Source of the DNA: Spiribacter sp. 1M189
Lineage (GTDB): Bacteria > Pseudomonadota > Gammaproteobacteria > Nitrococcales > Nitrococcaceae
Reading direction: 5' to 3'
Length of the DNA stretch: 64,000 bases
Assembly: GCF_040838345.1 (NCBI RefSeq)
Contig: NZ_JBAKFF010000001.1
Coordinates: forward strand, 744,001 to 808,000
Shown here: positions 45,063 through 54,744 of the stretch, one piece after another
Layout: each line of letters starts with the position of its first letter
How positions within the stretch are numbered: the stretch's first letter is position 1
Notes under the pieces: generated by a model
Database searches by the model: none
The model's input: the letters and a program-made list of their open reading frames with translations, nothing else
Told to the model about the DNA's origin: nothing
Translations under genes and position numbers: made by a program

Positions 45063-45995
45063 GTGGCAGGCGTGCGGACCGAGACCGTCCCTGAGGAACT
45101 CGCGGGGCAACGCATTGACAACTATCTGCTCCGCGTACTCAAGGGCGTGCCGAAGACCCGGATCTATCGACTCTTGCGGCGGGGAGAGGTGAGAGTGAAT
45201 GGCGGACGGGCTCGACCGGCGACGCGTTTGAGCGCCGGTGATCGTGTCCGCATCCCGCCCGTGCGAGAGGCCACCGGCGGAGAACCGATGAAGCCCTCCG
45301 CACAGATCATGCGCCGACTCGAGGCCGCCATCATCCACGAGGACGAACGTATCCTTGTCGTTGACAAGCCATCCGGGCTCGCCGTGCATGGCGGCTCGGG
45401 CATCGCCTATGGCGTTGTGGAAGCGCTGCGACTGATGAGGCCTCAGGCCCGTTTCCTTGATCTGGCCCACCGCCTCGATCGGGAAACCAGTGGCTGCCTG
45501 GTGCTTGCCAAGCGTCGCTCCAGCCTGCGTGCTCTGCATGCCGAGTTTCGGGAGGGGCGGGTCGATAAACGCTACCTCGCACTCGTGCATGGCCGCTTCA
45601 GTGACGGCACCCGACGTGTCGAAGCTCCCCTGCGGCCCGAGGCCGGAAAGGGCGGTGAGCGCTTAATGCGGGTGCATCCGGAGGGGGTCAGCGCACGAAC
45701 CGATTTCCGTTGTCTGCGGTCATACGGATCGTGGAGTCTGGTGGAGGCAATTCTGCACACCGGGCGAATGCACCAGATCCGCGCGCATGCGGCGTCCATT
45801 GGCCATCCGGTGGCCATGGATCATCGTTACGGCAGTCGTGTCGCCGACCAGGAGATTCGGCCCCTGGGGCTCCGTCGCCTGTTTCTGCATGCGTCGAGCC
45901 TTGGTTTCGAGGCGCCGCACTGTGGGCGCATCGAGGTCGAGACCCCTTTGCCGGATGAACTTGCCAAGCTGCTTGAGCGCCTTGCCGATGACTGA
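45063..45995 (+). CDS. rluC: Ribosomal large subunit pseudouridine synthase RluC
   Basis: Makes pseudouridines at 23S rRNA positions 955, 2504 and 2580 in E. coli. 310 residues: an N-terminal S4 domain (RIDNYLLRVLKGVPKTRIYRLL region, about 15-75) and the catalytic domain with the Asp motif LAHRLDRETSGCLVLAKR, RYLALVHG and TGRMHQIRAH. GTG 45063 is chosen because GGGAG lies about nine bases upstream; GTG 45021 has no site. RluC rather than RluD is supported by the N-terminus and by the divergent position next to rne, which is common in gammaproteobacteria. Confidence 0.92.
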   Translation: MAGVRTETVPEELAGQRIDNYLLRVLKGVPKTRIYRLLRRGEVRVNGGRARPATRLSAGDRVRIPPVREATGGEPMKPSAQIMRRLEAAIIHEDERILVVDKPSGLAVHGGSGIAYGVVEALRLMRPQARFLDLAHRLDRETSGCLVLAKRRSSLRALHAEFREGRVDKRYLALVHGRFSDGTRRVEAPLRPEAGKGGERLMRVHPEGVSARTDFRCLRSYGSWSLVEAILHTGRMHQIRAHAASIGHPVAMDHRYGSRVADQEIRPLGLRRLFLHASSLGFEAPHCGRIEVETPLPDELAKLLERLADD

Positions 45996-46031
45996 TCAAT
46001 AACATGGATCCAGCAGTTAGGAGTGGACCTG

Positions 46032-46976
46032 ATGGGTGATGAGGAGAAATGGGCCAGAGAGAGCCTGCGCGAAATCGCCCTCGAGGGCATACGCGAGCGG
46101 CGCCGAGCCCGACGCTGGGCGATCTTCATGCGATTGCTCTTCCTGGCCGTCATCGTCACGTTGTTTTTCTTCACGCTGCGTCCCAGCCTGCAGATGGGCG
46201 AGAGCGCGGTCACCGGCCCGCATACAGCGGTCGTGCAAATCAACGGGCCGATCATGGCCGGCCGTCCCGCCAATGCGGACCGCATCATTCAGGGGCTGGA
46301 GGCGGCGTTCGAGGCCGCCGGCGCGCGGGGTGTGCTGCTGGAAATCAATAGCCCCGGTGGCTCGCCGGTTGCCTCAAGCCGGATCTATCAGGCCATCGAC
46401 CGACTGCGCGAGGCCCACCCCGGGAAGCCGGTGCACGCCGTGGCCGGTGACATGATGGCCTCCGGGGCCTATTACGTTGCCGCCGCCGCCGATCAGATCC
46501 ATGTCGACGGCGCCTCAATCATCGGCTCCATTGGCGTCGTGAGTCGGGGTTTCGGGTTCAGTGATGCCATCCAGCGGCTTGGTATCGAGCGACGCGTCTA
46601 CACGGCCGGCGACGAGAAGGCCGGTATGGACCCGTTCACTCCACCCGAGCCAGGCCAGGTGGAGAGACTCCGGGGCATGCTTGACGGGATCCACGACCAA
46701 TTCATTGCGGCCGTCCGCGAGGGGCGCGGCGACCGACTGACCGGCAATCCAGAGACGCTTTTCTCGGGTCGGGTCTGGACCGGAAGCCAGGGCATTGAGC
46801 AGGGGCTCGCGGACGGTTTTGGCAGCCCCGAGAGCGTCGCCCGCGAAGTGATCGGCGCACCCGATCGGGTGAACTACATGCCACGGCGCGGGCTGCTGGA
46901 TCGGGCGCTGGAGCAGATCGGCAGCGCCGCGGTGGCCGCCTGGGTGGAGTTGCAAAGCCCGCTCAACCTGCGCTGA
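46032..46976 (+). CDS. sppA: Signal peptide peptidase SppA, short form (S49)
   Basis: Membrane-anchored protease degrading cleaved signal peptides. 314 residues with one TM anchor (about 33-52, FMRLLFLAVIVTLFFFTL) and a single S49 domain, i.e. the 36K type as in Bacillus rather than the double-length E. coli protein. The Ser/Lys dyad is visible at S144 in MMASGAYYVAA and K196 in AGDEKAGMD, the same 52-residue spacing as in Bacillus SppA. ATG 46032 has AGGAG eight bases upstream; GTG 46023 lies inside that site. It converges on maf with no gap. Confidence 0.92.
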   Translation: MGDEEKWARESLREIALEGIRERRRARRWAIFMRLLFLAVIVTLFFFTLRPSLQMGESAVTGPHTAVVQINGPIMAGRPANADRIIQGLEAAFEAAGARGVLLEINSPGGSPVASSRIYQAIDRLREAHPGKPVHAVAGDMMASGAYYVAAAADQIHVDGASIIGSIGVVSRGFGFSDAIQRLGIERRVYTAGDEKAGMDPFTPPEPGQVERLRGMLDGIHDQFIAAVREGRGDRLTGNPETLFSGRVWTGSQGIEQGLADGFGSPESVAREVIGAPDRVNYMPRRGLLDRALEQIGSAAVAAWVELQSPLNLR

Positions 46977-47555
46977 TCAAGGGCGGACAATGCCGATGCG
47001 GGCAAGGAGCCTGGTGAGGGCAATCAGCGGCAGGCCGATGATCGCGTTTGGATCATCGCTCTGAATGCGCTCGAACAAGGCGATGCCCAGTCCCTCGGCG
47101 CGAAAGGCGCCGGCACAGTCGAGCGGCTTCTCAAGGTTGACGTAGCGCTCGATTGCGCTGCGGTTCAGTCGCCGGAAGTGTACGTGGGTCGGCACCAGCG
47201 CTACTTCGACATGCGCCGTATCGGGATCATAGACGGCGACAGCGGTGGACAGGGTGACCCGCTGACCGGAGGCATTCGTTAATTGCTCGATGGCCCGATC
47301 GATGCGCCCGGGTTTGCCAAGGATCTGCCCGCGGCATTCACTGCACTGATCCGAGCCGATCACGATTCGGTCGGGGTGTCGCTCGGCGACCGCCAGCGCC
47401 TTTTCTCGGGCCAGGCGACAGACATACTGGTCGGCCGTTTCGCCCGAAGCGATCGATTCATCGATCTCCGGGGCGATCTGTTCGAAATCCAGTTGCAGAC
47501 GACCGAGCAGCTCGGCTCGATAGGGTGAGCTGGAGGCCAGTACGATTTCGGTCAT
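46977..47555 (-). CDS. Maf/YceF nucleotide pyrophosphatase
   Basis: Maf-fold house-cleaning enzyme; the YceF subgroup acts on 7-methyl-GTP. 192 residues with LASSSPYRAELLGRL, EIDES, the active-site Asp block VIGSDQ, ILGKPG and CAGAFRAEGLGIALFE. ATG 47555 has AAGGA seven bases upstream; an in-frame extension upstream lacks support. Divergent from yceD, as in E. coli, where yceF lies beside yceD-rpmF. Confidence 0.9.
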   Translation of the reverse strand: MTEIVLASSSPYRAELLGRLQLDFEQIAPEIDESIASGETADQYVCRLAREKALAVAERHPDRIVIGSDQCSECRGQILGKPGRIDRAIEQLTNASGQRVTLSTAVAVYDPDTAHVEVALVPTHVHFRRLNRSAIERYVNLEKPLDCAGAFRAEGLGIALFERIQSDDPNAIIGLPLIALTRLLARIGIVRP

Positions 47556-47679
47556 TGACGTATCCTTCCGCAGCAGTTGGTTGATGGTCGACACTTTCAA
47601 CGCGGGACGCAATGGAGTCATTGGCGCCGCACCGCGGGGCTTTGACAGGCATCGGCTCGCGGCCTACCATTCGACGGTT

Positions 47680-48207
47680 ATGCAAGTGACTGAACTGCCG
47701 GCGCGAATCGAGCTCGATCGGCTCTCCCGCGGCCACCACGAATGGGCGGGATCCCTGCCGGCGGGGGCGACACCACGGCTCGCCGAGCTGGGTGCGTCAC
47801 TGGGTAGTGCCGAGGCAGCGTTCTCGGTGGAGATTGGCGAGGACCGGCCCCGTGTCGAGGGCACATGCCTTGGCCGGGTCACGGTTCGGTGCGAGCGCTG
47901 CCTGGAGCCGATGGAAGTGACGGTTGCGGGCGAATTCGCGCTGGTGACGGTCGATCGAATCGAGGAAGCCGACGACCTGGGGCCGGATGAACCCGTCGTC
48001 GTCGCCTCCAGAGGGCAGCTCGACGTGTTGCCCATGATTGAGGACGAGCTCATTCTGGGGCTGCCGGTGGTATCGCGACATGAGCGCGCGGACTGCGACG
48101 GGGGTCAGCGGCACTTCGGGCCGCCGGGTGAATCGGCGCCCGCCAGAGACAATCCGTTCAACGTGCTCGAATCGCTCCGCAAGGGCGAAACGGGCGAAGA
48201 TCACTAA
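47680..48207 (+). CDS. yceD: YceD/DUF177 23S rRNA accumulation protein
   Basis: A 175-residue DUF177 protein linked in E. coli to 23S rRNA accumulation; mechanism unknown. Core features are [19 protein letters not shown] with a Cys-x2-Cys pair, the acidic [21 protein letters not shown] block and the NPFNVLESL ending. ATG 47680 gives a typical N-terminus, although no strong ribosome-binding site is seen and the frame is open further upstream. It is followed by rpmF after 28 bp, the classic order. Confidence 0.9.
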   Translation: MQVTELPARIELDRLSRGHHEWAGSLPAGATPRLAELGASLGSAEAAFSVEIGEDRPRVEGTCLGRVTVRCERCLEPMEVTVAGEFALVTVDRIEEADDLGPDEPVVVASRGQLDVLPMIEDELILGLPVVSRHERADCDGGQRHFGPPGESAPARDNPFNVLESLRKGETGEDH

Positions 48208-48235
48208 TCGAGTCAGATACAACGCAGGATCCATC

Positions 48236-48415
48236 ATGGCCGTACAGAAATCGAAGAAGACCCCCTCCCGTCGCGGCATGCGTCGCAGCCACGACGCGCT
48301 CCAGGGGCCGACGCTGAGCGTGGACAGCGCTACTGGGGAGACCCATCGCCGTCACCACATCTCGGCGGATGGCTACTACCGCGGGCGGAAAGTGACCGCG
48401 GGCCGCGACGAGTAA
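48236..48415 (+). CDS. rpmF: 50S ribosomal protein L32
   Basis: A 59-residue basic ribosomal protein starting [21 protein letters not shown], which is the family signature, and ending GYYRGRKV. The zinc-binding cysteines of some L32 proteins are absent, i.e. the zinc-free form usual in gammaproteobacteria. It sits between yceD and plsX, a conserved link between ribosome and lipid synthesis. Confidence 0.96.
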   Translation: MAVQKSKKTPSRRGMRRSHDALQGPTLSVDSATGETHRRHHISADGYYRGRKVTAGRDE

Positions 48416-48437
48416 GCCGTTGGCCAGACGGCCTAGA

Positions 48438-48466
48438 GGCCGCATCGGCTCCGCGCCGGTGCGGCC
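48438..48466 (+). terminator. Hairpin between rpmF and plsX
   Basis: GGCCGCATCGG pairs with CCGGTGCGGCC (one G-U pair) around a 7-base loop and is followed by GTTGTTT. It would be a partial terminator or an mRNA-stability element setting rpmF above plsX expression. Confidence 0.6.
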
Positions 48467-48496
48467 GTTGTTTATGGGCGGCACAAAGCGGCGTCT

Positions 48497-49525
48497 ATGA
48501 CTCAATCCTGTACGCTCGCGATCGATGCGATGGGTGGCGACTACGGTCCGTCGGTCACGGTGCCGGCGGCGCGGAAAGTCCTGCAGCGCCACCCCGAGCT
48601 CAGGCTGATCCTGGTGGGCGAACAGGCCGCTCTCGAGGCCGCTCTGGCGGGAACCAGTGAAGCGGATCGGCGACGTCTGACGATTCATCCCGCTTCCCAG
48701 ATCGTGGGCATGGACGAGTCACCGTCCCAGGCGCTTCGCTACAAGCGCGACTCGTCGATGCGGGTGGCCATCAACCTGGTCAAAAGCGGTGAGGCCAACG
48801 CCTGCGTCAGCGCCGGCAATACCGGCGCCCTCATGGCCACGGCACGCTATGTCCTGAAAACACTCCCTGGAATCGACCGGCCCGCGATCTGCACCACCAT
48901 TCCTTGTCGAGGCGGGCGCTTCCGCATGCTGGATCTGGGGGCCAACGTCGACTGCACCGCCGAGCATCTGTTTCAGTTTGCCGTCATGGGTGCGGTACTC
49001 GTCGAGGCCGCCGGTGACAGCGCCGACCCGCGCGTCGGCCTGCTCAACCTCGGCGAGGAAGAGATCAAGGGCAACGACCAGGTAAAGCAGGCCGCCCAGC
49101 TGTTACAGGACAGTGACCTTCAGTATGTTGGCTACGTTGAGGGAGACAACATGTTTCGGAACGTAGCTGATCTGGTGGTGTGCGACGGCTTCACCGGCAA
49201 CGTGGCGCTGAAAAGCAGTGAGGGCGTTGCCGCGATGATCTCGCAGTACCTCCGCGAGGAATTCCAGCGCAACCTGCTCACTCGCATGGCGGGTCTGGTG
49301 GCTTTGCCGGTTCTCCGGGCACTGCGTCGAAGGCTCGACCCGAGGCACTATAACGGCGCCAGCCTGCTGGGGCTGCGCGGCGTGGTGGTGAAAAGCCATG
49401 GTGGCGCGGATGAGGTTGCCTTCGAGCAGGCCATTGAGACGGGACGCGTCGAAGCCATGGAGGCCATACCCACCCGCATCGACGCCCGCCTGGGCGAGCT
49501 GTTTGCCCGGGGGGCTGTTGAATGA
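48497..49525 (+). CDS. plsX: Phosphate acyltransferase PlsX
   Basis: Converts acyl-ACP and phosphate to acyl-phosphate, the first step of PlsY-dependent phospholipid synthesis. 342 residues with [47 protein letters not shown] (positions 87-114), [13 protein letters not shown] and [23 protein letters not shown] blocks. Normal length. Its stop overlaps the fabH start (ATGA). Confidence 0.96.
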   Translation: MTQSCTLAIDAMGGDYGPSVTVPAARKVLQRHPELRLILVGEQAALEAALAGTSEADRRRLTIHPASQIVGMDESPSQALRYKRDSSMRVAINLVKSGEANACVSAGNTGALMATARYVLKTLPGIDRPAICTTIPCRGGRFRMLDLGANVDCTAEHLFQFAVMGAVLVEAAGDSADPRVGLLNLGEEEIKGNDQVKQAAQLLQDSDLQYVGYVEGDNMFRNVADLVVCDGFTGNVALKSSEGVAAMISQYLREEFQRNLLTRMAGLVALPVLRALRRRLDPRHYNGASLLGLRGVVVKSHGGADEVAFEQAIETGRVEAMEAIPTRIDARLGELFARGAVE

Positions 49526-50493
49526 ACCGTTCACGCGTTGCGGGCACGGGGGGTTATCTGCCCGAGCGGATAATGACCAATGCCGAACTCGAGTCACTCG
49601 TCGACACCTCGGACGAATGGATCCGTGAGCGCACCGGCATCGCCCAGCGTCATATCGCCGCCCCCGAGCAGACCTGCTCCGATCTCGCCGAGGCCGCCTC
49701 GCTCAAGGCACTGGCCCAGGCCGGGCTGAACGCCGACGAGATTGATCTGATCATCGTCGCCACCTCGACGCCGGATCATGTCTTCCCGAGTACGGCTTGC
49801 CGCCTCGTCGAGCGCCTGGGCATGCCCTCCGGCGTGGTTGCATTCGATGTCGCCGCGGCCTGCTCAGGGTTTGTCTACGCGCTCGACGTTGCCGATCGAT
49901 TCATTCGCACCGGCGGCGCGTCCCGAGCGCTGGTCATTGGCGCCGAGGTCTTCTCGCGGATCCTCGACTGGCAGGATCGCGGCACCTGCGTGTTGTTTGG
50001 TGATGGTGCCGGCGCCATCGTCCTGGAGGCGTCGGAGAAACCCGGTGTGCTCTCCACGCATCTCCACGCCGACGGGCGCCAGACACCGCTCCTCAATGTC
50101 CCCTGGGGGGTCTCGCAGGGCTATGAGCGCCTCGAGGATGAGCGCGGCAAGGTCAGCATGCGGGGTAACGAGGTCTTCCGAGTCGCCGTGCGCACACTTG
50201 GGGCACTGGTGGATGAGACCCTCGAGGCCAACGGCCTGGAGCGCGGCGATGTCGACTGGCTGGTGCCCCATCAGGCGAACATCCGCATCATGACCGCCAC
50301 GGCGCGCAAACTCGGCCTGCCGCCCTCGCGAATGGTCAGCACGGTGGCCGAGCATGGCAATACCTCCGCGGCGTCCATACCGCTCGCCCTGGACCAGGCC
50401 GTTGGTGACGGCCGGATTCAGCGGGGTGATCTTCTGCTCCTGGAGGCATTCGGGGCCGGGTTCACCTGGGGCTCGGCACTGATTCGGTACTGA
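49522..50493 (+). CDS. fabH: Beta-ketoacyl-ACP synthase III
   Basis: Starts fatty-acid chains by condensing acetyl-CoA with malonyl-ACP. 323 residues with the catalytic triad: C114 in [13 protein letters not shown]250 in [11 protein letters not shown] and N280 in [11 protein letters not shown]. The GGTGGYLPE start and [11 protein letters not shown] stretch are standard. Coupled to plsX by overlap; fabD follows 12 bp later. Confidence 0.96.
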   Translation: MNRSRVAGTGGYLPERIMTNAELESLVDTSDEWIRERTGIAQRHIAAPEQTCSDLAEAASLKALAQAGLNADEIDLIIVATSTPDHVFPSTACRLVERLGMPSGVVAFDVAAACSGFVYALDVADRFIRTGGASRALVIGAEVFSRILDWQDRGTCVLFGDGAGAIVLEASEKPGVLSTHLHADGRQTPLLNVPWGVSQGYERLEDERGKVSMRGNEVFRVAVRTLGALVDETLEANGLERGDVDWLVPHQANIRIMTATARKLGLPPSRMVSTVAEHGNTSAASIPLALDQAVGDGRIQRGDLLLLEAFGAGFTWGSALIRY

Positions 50494-50505
50494 ACGGAAC
50501 CGGTA

Positions 50506-51456
50506 ATGAAACAACGCTTAGATCTCGCCTTCCTTTTCCCCGGTCAGGGCTCGCAGTCCATTGGCATGCTCAGTGAACTGGCCGAACGCCATGCCGTCGT
50601 GCAGAAAACCTTTATAGAGGCCTCCTCGGCGCTCGGCGAGGATCTCTGGGCACTCGCCAGCACCGGCCCGGAGTCGTTGATCAACCGCACCGATCACACC
50701 CAACCACTGATGCTGACTGCCGGCATCGCGGTCTGGCGTGCCTGGCGCGAGGGTGGCGGCCCGCTGCCGGCACGTATGGCAGGGCACAGCCTAGGCGAGT
50801 ACACCGCACTGGTGGCCGCCGGTGCCCTGGATTTCCCGGTGGCCGTGGAGCTGGTCCGCGACCGGGGCCGGTACATGCAGGCGGCCGTCCCGGAGGGGGA
50901 GGGTGCCATCGCCGCGGTCCTGGGCATCGACGATGCCAGTCTGGCGGTCATCTGCGAGGCCAACGCCGGTACGGAAGTCGTCGAGCCCGTGAATTACAAC
51001 GCACCCGGTCAGACTGTGATCGCCGGCCATCGGGCGGCGGTCGAACGCACGCTCGAGGCCGCCCGCGAGGCGGGTGCGAAGCGGGCGGTCATGCTGCCCA
51101 TGAGTGTTCCCGCGCATTGTTCGCTGATGACACCGGCGGCGGATCAGCTGGCGGCCCGGCTGGCGGATGTGCCGCTGCGTGCCCCCGATATTCCGGTCAT
51201 CCATAACGTGGATGTCACGCTCAGCGCCGATCCGTCCGCGATTCGCCAACGGCTGGTCGCCCAGGTGCGCTCGCCGGTGCGCTGGACTGAGTGTATCCAG
51301 GCGCTGGCGGCGGGTGGCATCGAGCAGGCGGTGGAGTGCGGGCCGGGGCGCGTGCTGGCGGGTCTCAACCGCCGCATTGAACGGCGCATGAATATCCAGC
51401 CGATCCATGACCCGGACTCGCTGGCCAACGCTTTGAATACTCTGGAGGTCGAATGA
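50506..51456 (+). CDS. fabD: Malonyl-CoA:ACP transacylase
   Basis: Loads malonate on ACP for chain elongation. 316 residues with LFPGQGSQSIGML, nucleophile S95 in GHSLGEYTALVAAG, the NYNAPGQTVIAG stretch and H204 in MSVPAHCSLM. Stop overlaps the fabG start (ATGA). Confidence 0.96.
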   Translation: MKQRLDLAFLFPGQGSQSIGMLSELAERHAVVQKTFIEASSALGEDLWALASTGPESLINRTDHTQPLMLTAGIAVWRAWREGGGPLPARMAGHSLGEYTALVAAGALDFPVAVELVRDRGRYMQAAVPEGEGAIAAVLGIDDASLAVICEANAGTEVVEPVNYNAPGQTVIAGHRAAVERTLEAAREAGAKRAVMLPMSVPAHCSLMTPAADQLAARLADVPLRAPDIPVIHNVDVTLSADPSAIRQRLVAQVRSPVRWTECIQALAAGGIEQAVECGPGRVLAGLNRRIERRMNIQPIHDPDSLANALNTLEVE

Positions 51457-52202
51457 ATCTGCAGCTCAATGGCGAGGTCGCCCTGGTGACCGGCGCAAGT
51501 CGCGGGATCGGCGCCGCGATCGCAAAGCGGCTCGGGCGCAGCGGTGCGACGGTCATCGGCACGGCGACAAGTGACAGCGGTGCCGAAGGTATTACCGAGT
51601 CACTGACGGGTGCCGGCATTACCGGACGCGGCATGCGGCTGGATGTCCGTGACGCCGAACAGATTCCGGCGCTGGTGGCCGACATCGCGGGCAGCGAAGG
51701 TACGCCGTCCATCCTGGTCAACAACGCCGGCATCACCCGGGACAACCTGGCGATGCGGATGGGCGACGATGACTGGGACAGCGTAATCGAGACCAATCTT
51801 AACGCCGTATTTCGAGTTTCCCGCGCGGTACTCCGGGGCATGATGAAGGCGCGGCATGGCCGCATCATCAACATCGGCTCGGTGGTCGGGCTCATGGGCA
51901 ATGCAGGGCAGACGAACTATTCCGCCGCCAAGGCCGGCCTGCTGGGTCTGACACGGTCGCTGGCCCGGGAAGTGGGCAGCCGCAACATCACGGTCAACGC
52001 CATCGCCCCGGGATTCATCGAAACCGACATGACCGATTCGCTGAACGACGGGCAACGCGCCGCGCTCACCGATCAGACACCGCTGCAGCGCCTGGGCCAA
52101 CCGGACGACATCGCCGCCGCGGCCTGCTTCCTTGCATCATCGGCGGGCAGGTACATTACGGGTGAGACCATCAACGTCAACGGTGGGCTTTTGATGCCCT
52201 GA
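51453..52202 (+). CDS. fabG: 3-oxoacyl-ACP reductase
   Basis: NADPH-dependent reductase of the elongation cycle. 249-residue SDR with TGASRGIG at the N-terminus, NNAGITRDNL, and the catalytic S143, Y156 and K160 (IGSVVGLMGN, TNYSAAKAG). The ending ETINVNGGLLM is typical of FabG. About 100 bp separate it from acpP. Confidence 0.96.
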   Translation: MNLQLNGEVALVTGASRGIGAAIAKRLGRSGATVIGTATSDSGAEGITESLTGAGITGRGMRLDVRDAEQIPALVADIAGSEGTPSILVNNAGITRDNLAMRMGDDDWDSVIETNLNAVFRVSRAVLRGMMKARHGRIINIGSVVGLMGNAGQTNYSAAKAGLLGLTRSLAREVGSRNITVNAIAPGFIETDMTDSLNDGQRAALTDQTPLQRLGQPDDIAAAACFLASSAGRYITGETINVNGGLLMP

Positions 52203-52303
52203 CGGGTCGCTGAAGGGTCGCTGGCGGATTGCTGGCGGATTCCATAGAATACGGCGCGTTCGGGCACTGGCCCCAATTCCGCAATCCGAGAGGTAGGAGC
52301 GAG

Positions 52304-52543
52304 ATGAGCAGTATCGAGGAAAGAGTCAAGAAGATCGTCGTTGAACAGCTGGGGGTGAAAGAGGACGAGGTGAACGCCGAAGCCTCCTTTGTCGACGATC
52401 TGGGCGCCGACTCGCTGGACACGGTGGAGCTGGTGATGGCCCTCGAGGAGGAGTTCGAATGTGAAATCCCCGACGAGGAGGCTGAGAAGATCACCACCGT
52501 CCAGCAGGCGATCGATTACATCAATCGCCATCTCGAGGAATAA
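52304..52543 (+). CDS. acpP: Acyl carrier protein
   Basis: A 79-residue acidic four-helix carrier for growing acyl chains. The 4'-phosphopantetheine site is S37 in [12 protein letters not shown]. Start ATG 52304 with TAGGAG six bases upstream, a strong site fitting an abundant protein. A terminator-like hairpin follows before fabF. Confidence 0.98.
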   Translation: MSSIEERVKKIVVEQLGVKEDEVNAEASFVDDLGADSLDTVELVMALEEEFECEIPDEEAEKITTVQQAIDYINRHLEE

Positions 52544-52589
52544 TCTCGGGCCTGGACCAGGGCTCGGACAACCCCAGGGTGAGCGGACG

Positions 52590-52609
52590 GGGCCGGCTTT
52601 GACCGGCCC
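52590..52609 (+). terminator. Terminator-like hairpin between acpP and fabF
   Basis: GGGCCGG and CCGGCCC form a perfect 7-bp stem with a 6-base loop, followed by TGTTTGC. It probably lets acpP accumulate above fabF, by partial termination or by protecting the acpP mRNA end. Confidence 0.7.
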
Positions 52610-52648
52610 TGTTTGCATGCCCGGAACACTGAGCGGGAGATTACGCGG

Positions 52649-53893
52649 GTGAACGGAAGAAGGGTCGTCGTCACGGGACTCGGCATTGTCTCCCCGGTGG
52701 GGAACGGGATCGAGCTTGCGTGGGACCGAATTAAAAGCGGCGAGAGTGGCATCGCACCGATCGCGCGTTTCGATACCGAACAGTTTGCAGTGCGTTTCGG
52801 TGGCGAGATCCGGGACTTTGATGTCACCGCGTATATCAGTCGCAAGGACGCCCGCAAGATGGATCCGTTCATCCATTACGGCATCGCCGCCGCCGTGGAT
52901 GCGCTCGGCGACTCCGGGCTGGAGATCACCGAAGCCAACGCCGAACGCATCGGGATTTCGGTGGGCTCCGGCATCGGTGGCATCCACTCGATCGAGGAAG
53001 GCCATAAAAGCTATCTCGAGTCGGGGCCTCGCCGGATCACTCCCTTTTTCATCCCCAGCGCGATCATCAACATGGTCTCGGGCAACCTGTCCATCCTGCT
53101 GGGCGCCAAGGGTCCGAATGTCGCGACAGTAACGGCCTGCACCACGGCCACGCACAATATCGGCATGAGCGCCCGCATGATCGCCTATGGCGATGCCGAT
53201 GCCATGATCGCCGGCGGCGCCGAATTCGCTACCACACCCACCGGGCTCGGCGGCTTCGCCGCGGCCCGGGCACTCTCTACCCGCAATGACGATCCCGAGG
53301 GGGCAAGCCGGCCCTGGGATCGCGACCGTGACGGCTTCGTCCTCGGCGATGGAGCCGGCATCCTCGTGCTGGAGGAGTATGAACACGCCCGGCAGCGGGG
53401 TGCCCCCATTTACGCCGAGGTTGCCGGCTTTGGCATGAGCGGCGATGCCCATCATATGACCTTGCCTGCTGACAGCGGGGAAGGGGCTCAGCGCTGCATG
53501 GACCTGGCATTGAAGGATGCCGGAATGAACCCTGATCAAATCGATTACATCAATGCCCACGGCACCTCCACCCCTGCCGGCGACCGCGCTGAGGTGCAGG
53601 CGGTGATGGGCAGCTTCGGGGAGCGCGCGAGACGGCTGCCGGTCAGCTCGACCAAGTCCATGACCGGGCATCTGCTGGGTGCCGCCGGCGGCGTGGAAGC
53701 CGTATTCACCCTCCTTGCCATGCGCGACGGAGTGCTACCGCCCACCATCAATCTGGATGCGCCGGACGAGGACCTCGATATGGACTTCGTGCCGCACGAG
53801 GCCCGCGACCAGAAGATAAGCGCGGCGCTCTCCAATTCGTTCGGCTTTGGTGGGACCAACGGCACCGTGATCTTCCGCGCCCTGGACGCGTGA
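52649..53893 (+). CDS. fabF: Beta-ketoacyl-ACP synthase II
   Basis: Elongating condensing enzyme. 414 residues with the Cys-His-His set: C164 in [14 protein letters not shown]304 in [11 protein letters not shown] and H341 in [19 protein letters not shown] is near the end. GTG 52649 ([12 protein letters not shown]) is taken as start, with GGGAG about nine bases upstream; an ATG at 52613 adds 12 residues unlike the family. Stop overlaps pabC (GTGA). Confidence 0.95.
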   Translation: MNGRRVVVTGLGIVSPVGNGIELAWDRIKSGESGIAPIARFDTEQFAVRFGGEIRDFDVTAYISRKDARKMDPFIHYGIAAAVDALGDSGLEITEANAERIGISVGSGIGGIHSIEEGHKSYLESGPRRITPFFIPSAIINMVSGNLSILLGAKGPNVATVTACTTATHNIGMSARMIAYGDADAMIAGGAEFATTPTGLGGFAAARALSTRNDDPEGASRPWDRDRDGFVLGDGAGILVLEEYEHARQRGAPIYAEVAGFGMSGDAHHMTLPADSGEGAQRCMDLALKDAGMNPDQIDYINAHGTSTPAGDRAEVQAVMGSFGERARRLPVSSTKSMTGHLLGAAGGVEAVFTLLAMRDGVLPPTINLDAPDEDLDMDFVPHEARDQKISAALSNSFGFGGTNGTVIFRALDA

Positions 53894-54744
53894 GCCGGCG
53901 CGACATCGACTGCCTGGTGGATGGCCGTCCGGCGGCCAGCATTGCCGTGGCGGATCGTGGCCTCGCCTATGGTGACGGTCTCTTCGAGACCATTGCGGTG
54001 GTCGATGGGCAGCCCCGGCTGCTCCCGGCGCATCTCCAGCGTCTGCAACGGGGTTGTCAGCGCCTCGGCCTCCCTCCGTCGGACCAGGACGAGTGGCAGT
54101 CCGATCTCGATCAAATCGACCTGCCGTGCTACGGCGTACTGCGCCTCAGTGTCACTCGGGGTGTGGGTGGCCAGGGTTACGCACCACCGACATCGCTCCG
54201 CTGCACGCGGATCGCCCGTATCCTGCCCGCGCCGCGACGGCCGAGCGAGTGGTGGCGGGACGGCATCGACGTGCGCTGGTGCGACACCCGGCTCGCCATC
54301 CAGCCGGCGCTCGCGGGCATCAAGCATCTCAACCGCCTGGAACAGGTCCTCGCCCGCGCGGAGTGGCAGGACTCGACCATCGCTGAGGGACTGATGCGCT
54401 CGACCCGCGAAGAGGTCATCGAAGCGACCTCATGCAATATTATCGTTGACGCGGGTGACCGACTGCTGATCCCGGATACGCGGGCATGCGGCGTGGATGG
54501 CATCATGCAGCAGTGGCTCATCTCCCGCGCGCAGTCGAGCGGCATCGCCGTCGAGCGCGCAGCGTTGAATGCGGAGGCTTTGATGACATCTGACGGCGTC
54601 ATGCTTACCAACAGCCTCATCGGGCTCTGGTCCGTCCGTCGCATCGAGCGCAGTCCTCTGCGGCGCTCGGCGCGGGCTCAGTGGCTCCAGGCGCTTATTG
54701 CCGACCATCGACTCGCCCTGATGCCCGGAGTGATGGCGCAGTGA
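53890..54744 (+). CDS. pabC: Aminodeoxychorismate lyase
   Basis: Fold-type IV PLP enzyme releasing p-aminobenzoate and pyruvate for folate synthesis. 284 residues with [13 protein letters not shown], the PLP lysine in [14 protein letters not shown], and [16 protein letters not shown] 53890 overlaps the fabF stop and the gene ends over the mltG start. The fabF-pabC-mltG order is conserved in gammaproteobacteria, which supports PabC over branched-chain aminotransferase relatives. Confidence 0.92.
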   Translation: MSRRDIDCLVDGRPAASIAVADRGLAYGDGLFETIAVVDGQPRLLPAHLQRLQRGCQRLGLPPSDQDEWQSDLDQIDLPCYGVLRLSVTRGVGGQGYAPPTSLRCTRIARILPAPRRPSEWWRDGIDVRWCDTRLAIQPALAGIKHLNRLEQVLARAEWQDSTIAEGLMRSTREEVIEATSCNIIVDAGDRLLIPDTRACGVDGIMQQWLISRAQSSGIAVERAALNAEALMTSDGVMLTNSLIGLWSVRRIERSPLRRSARAQWLQALIADHRLALMPGVMAQ

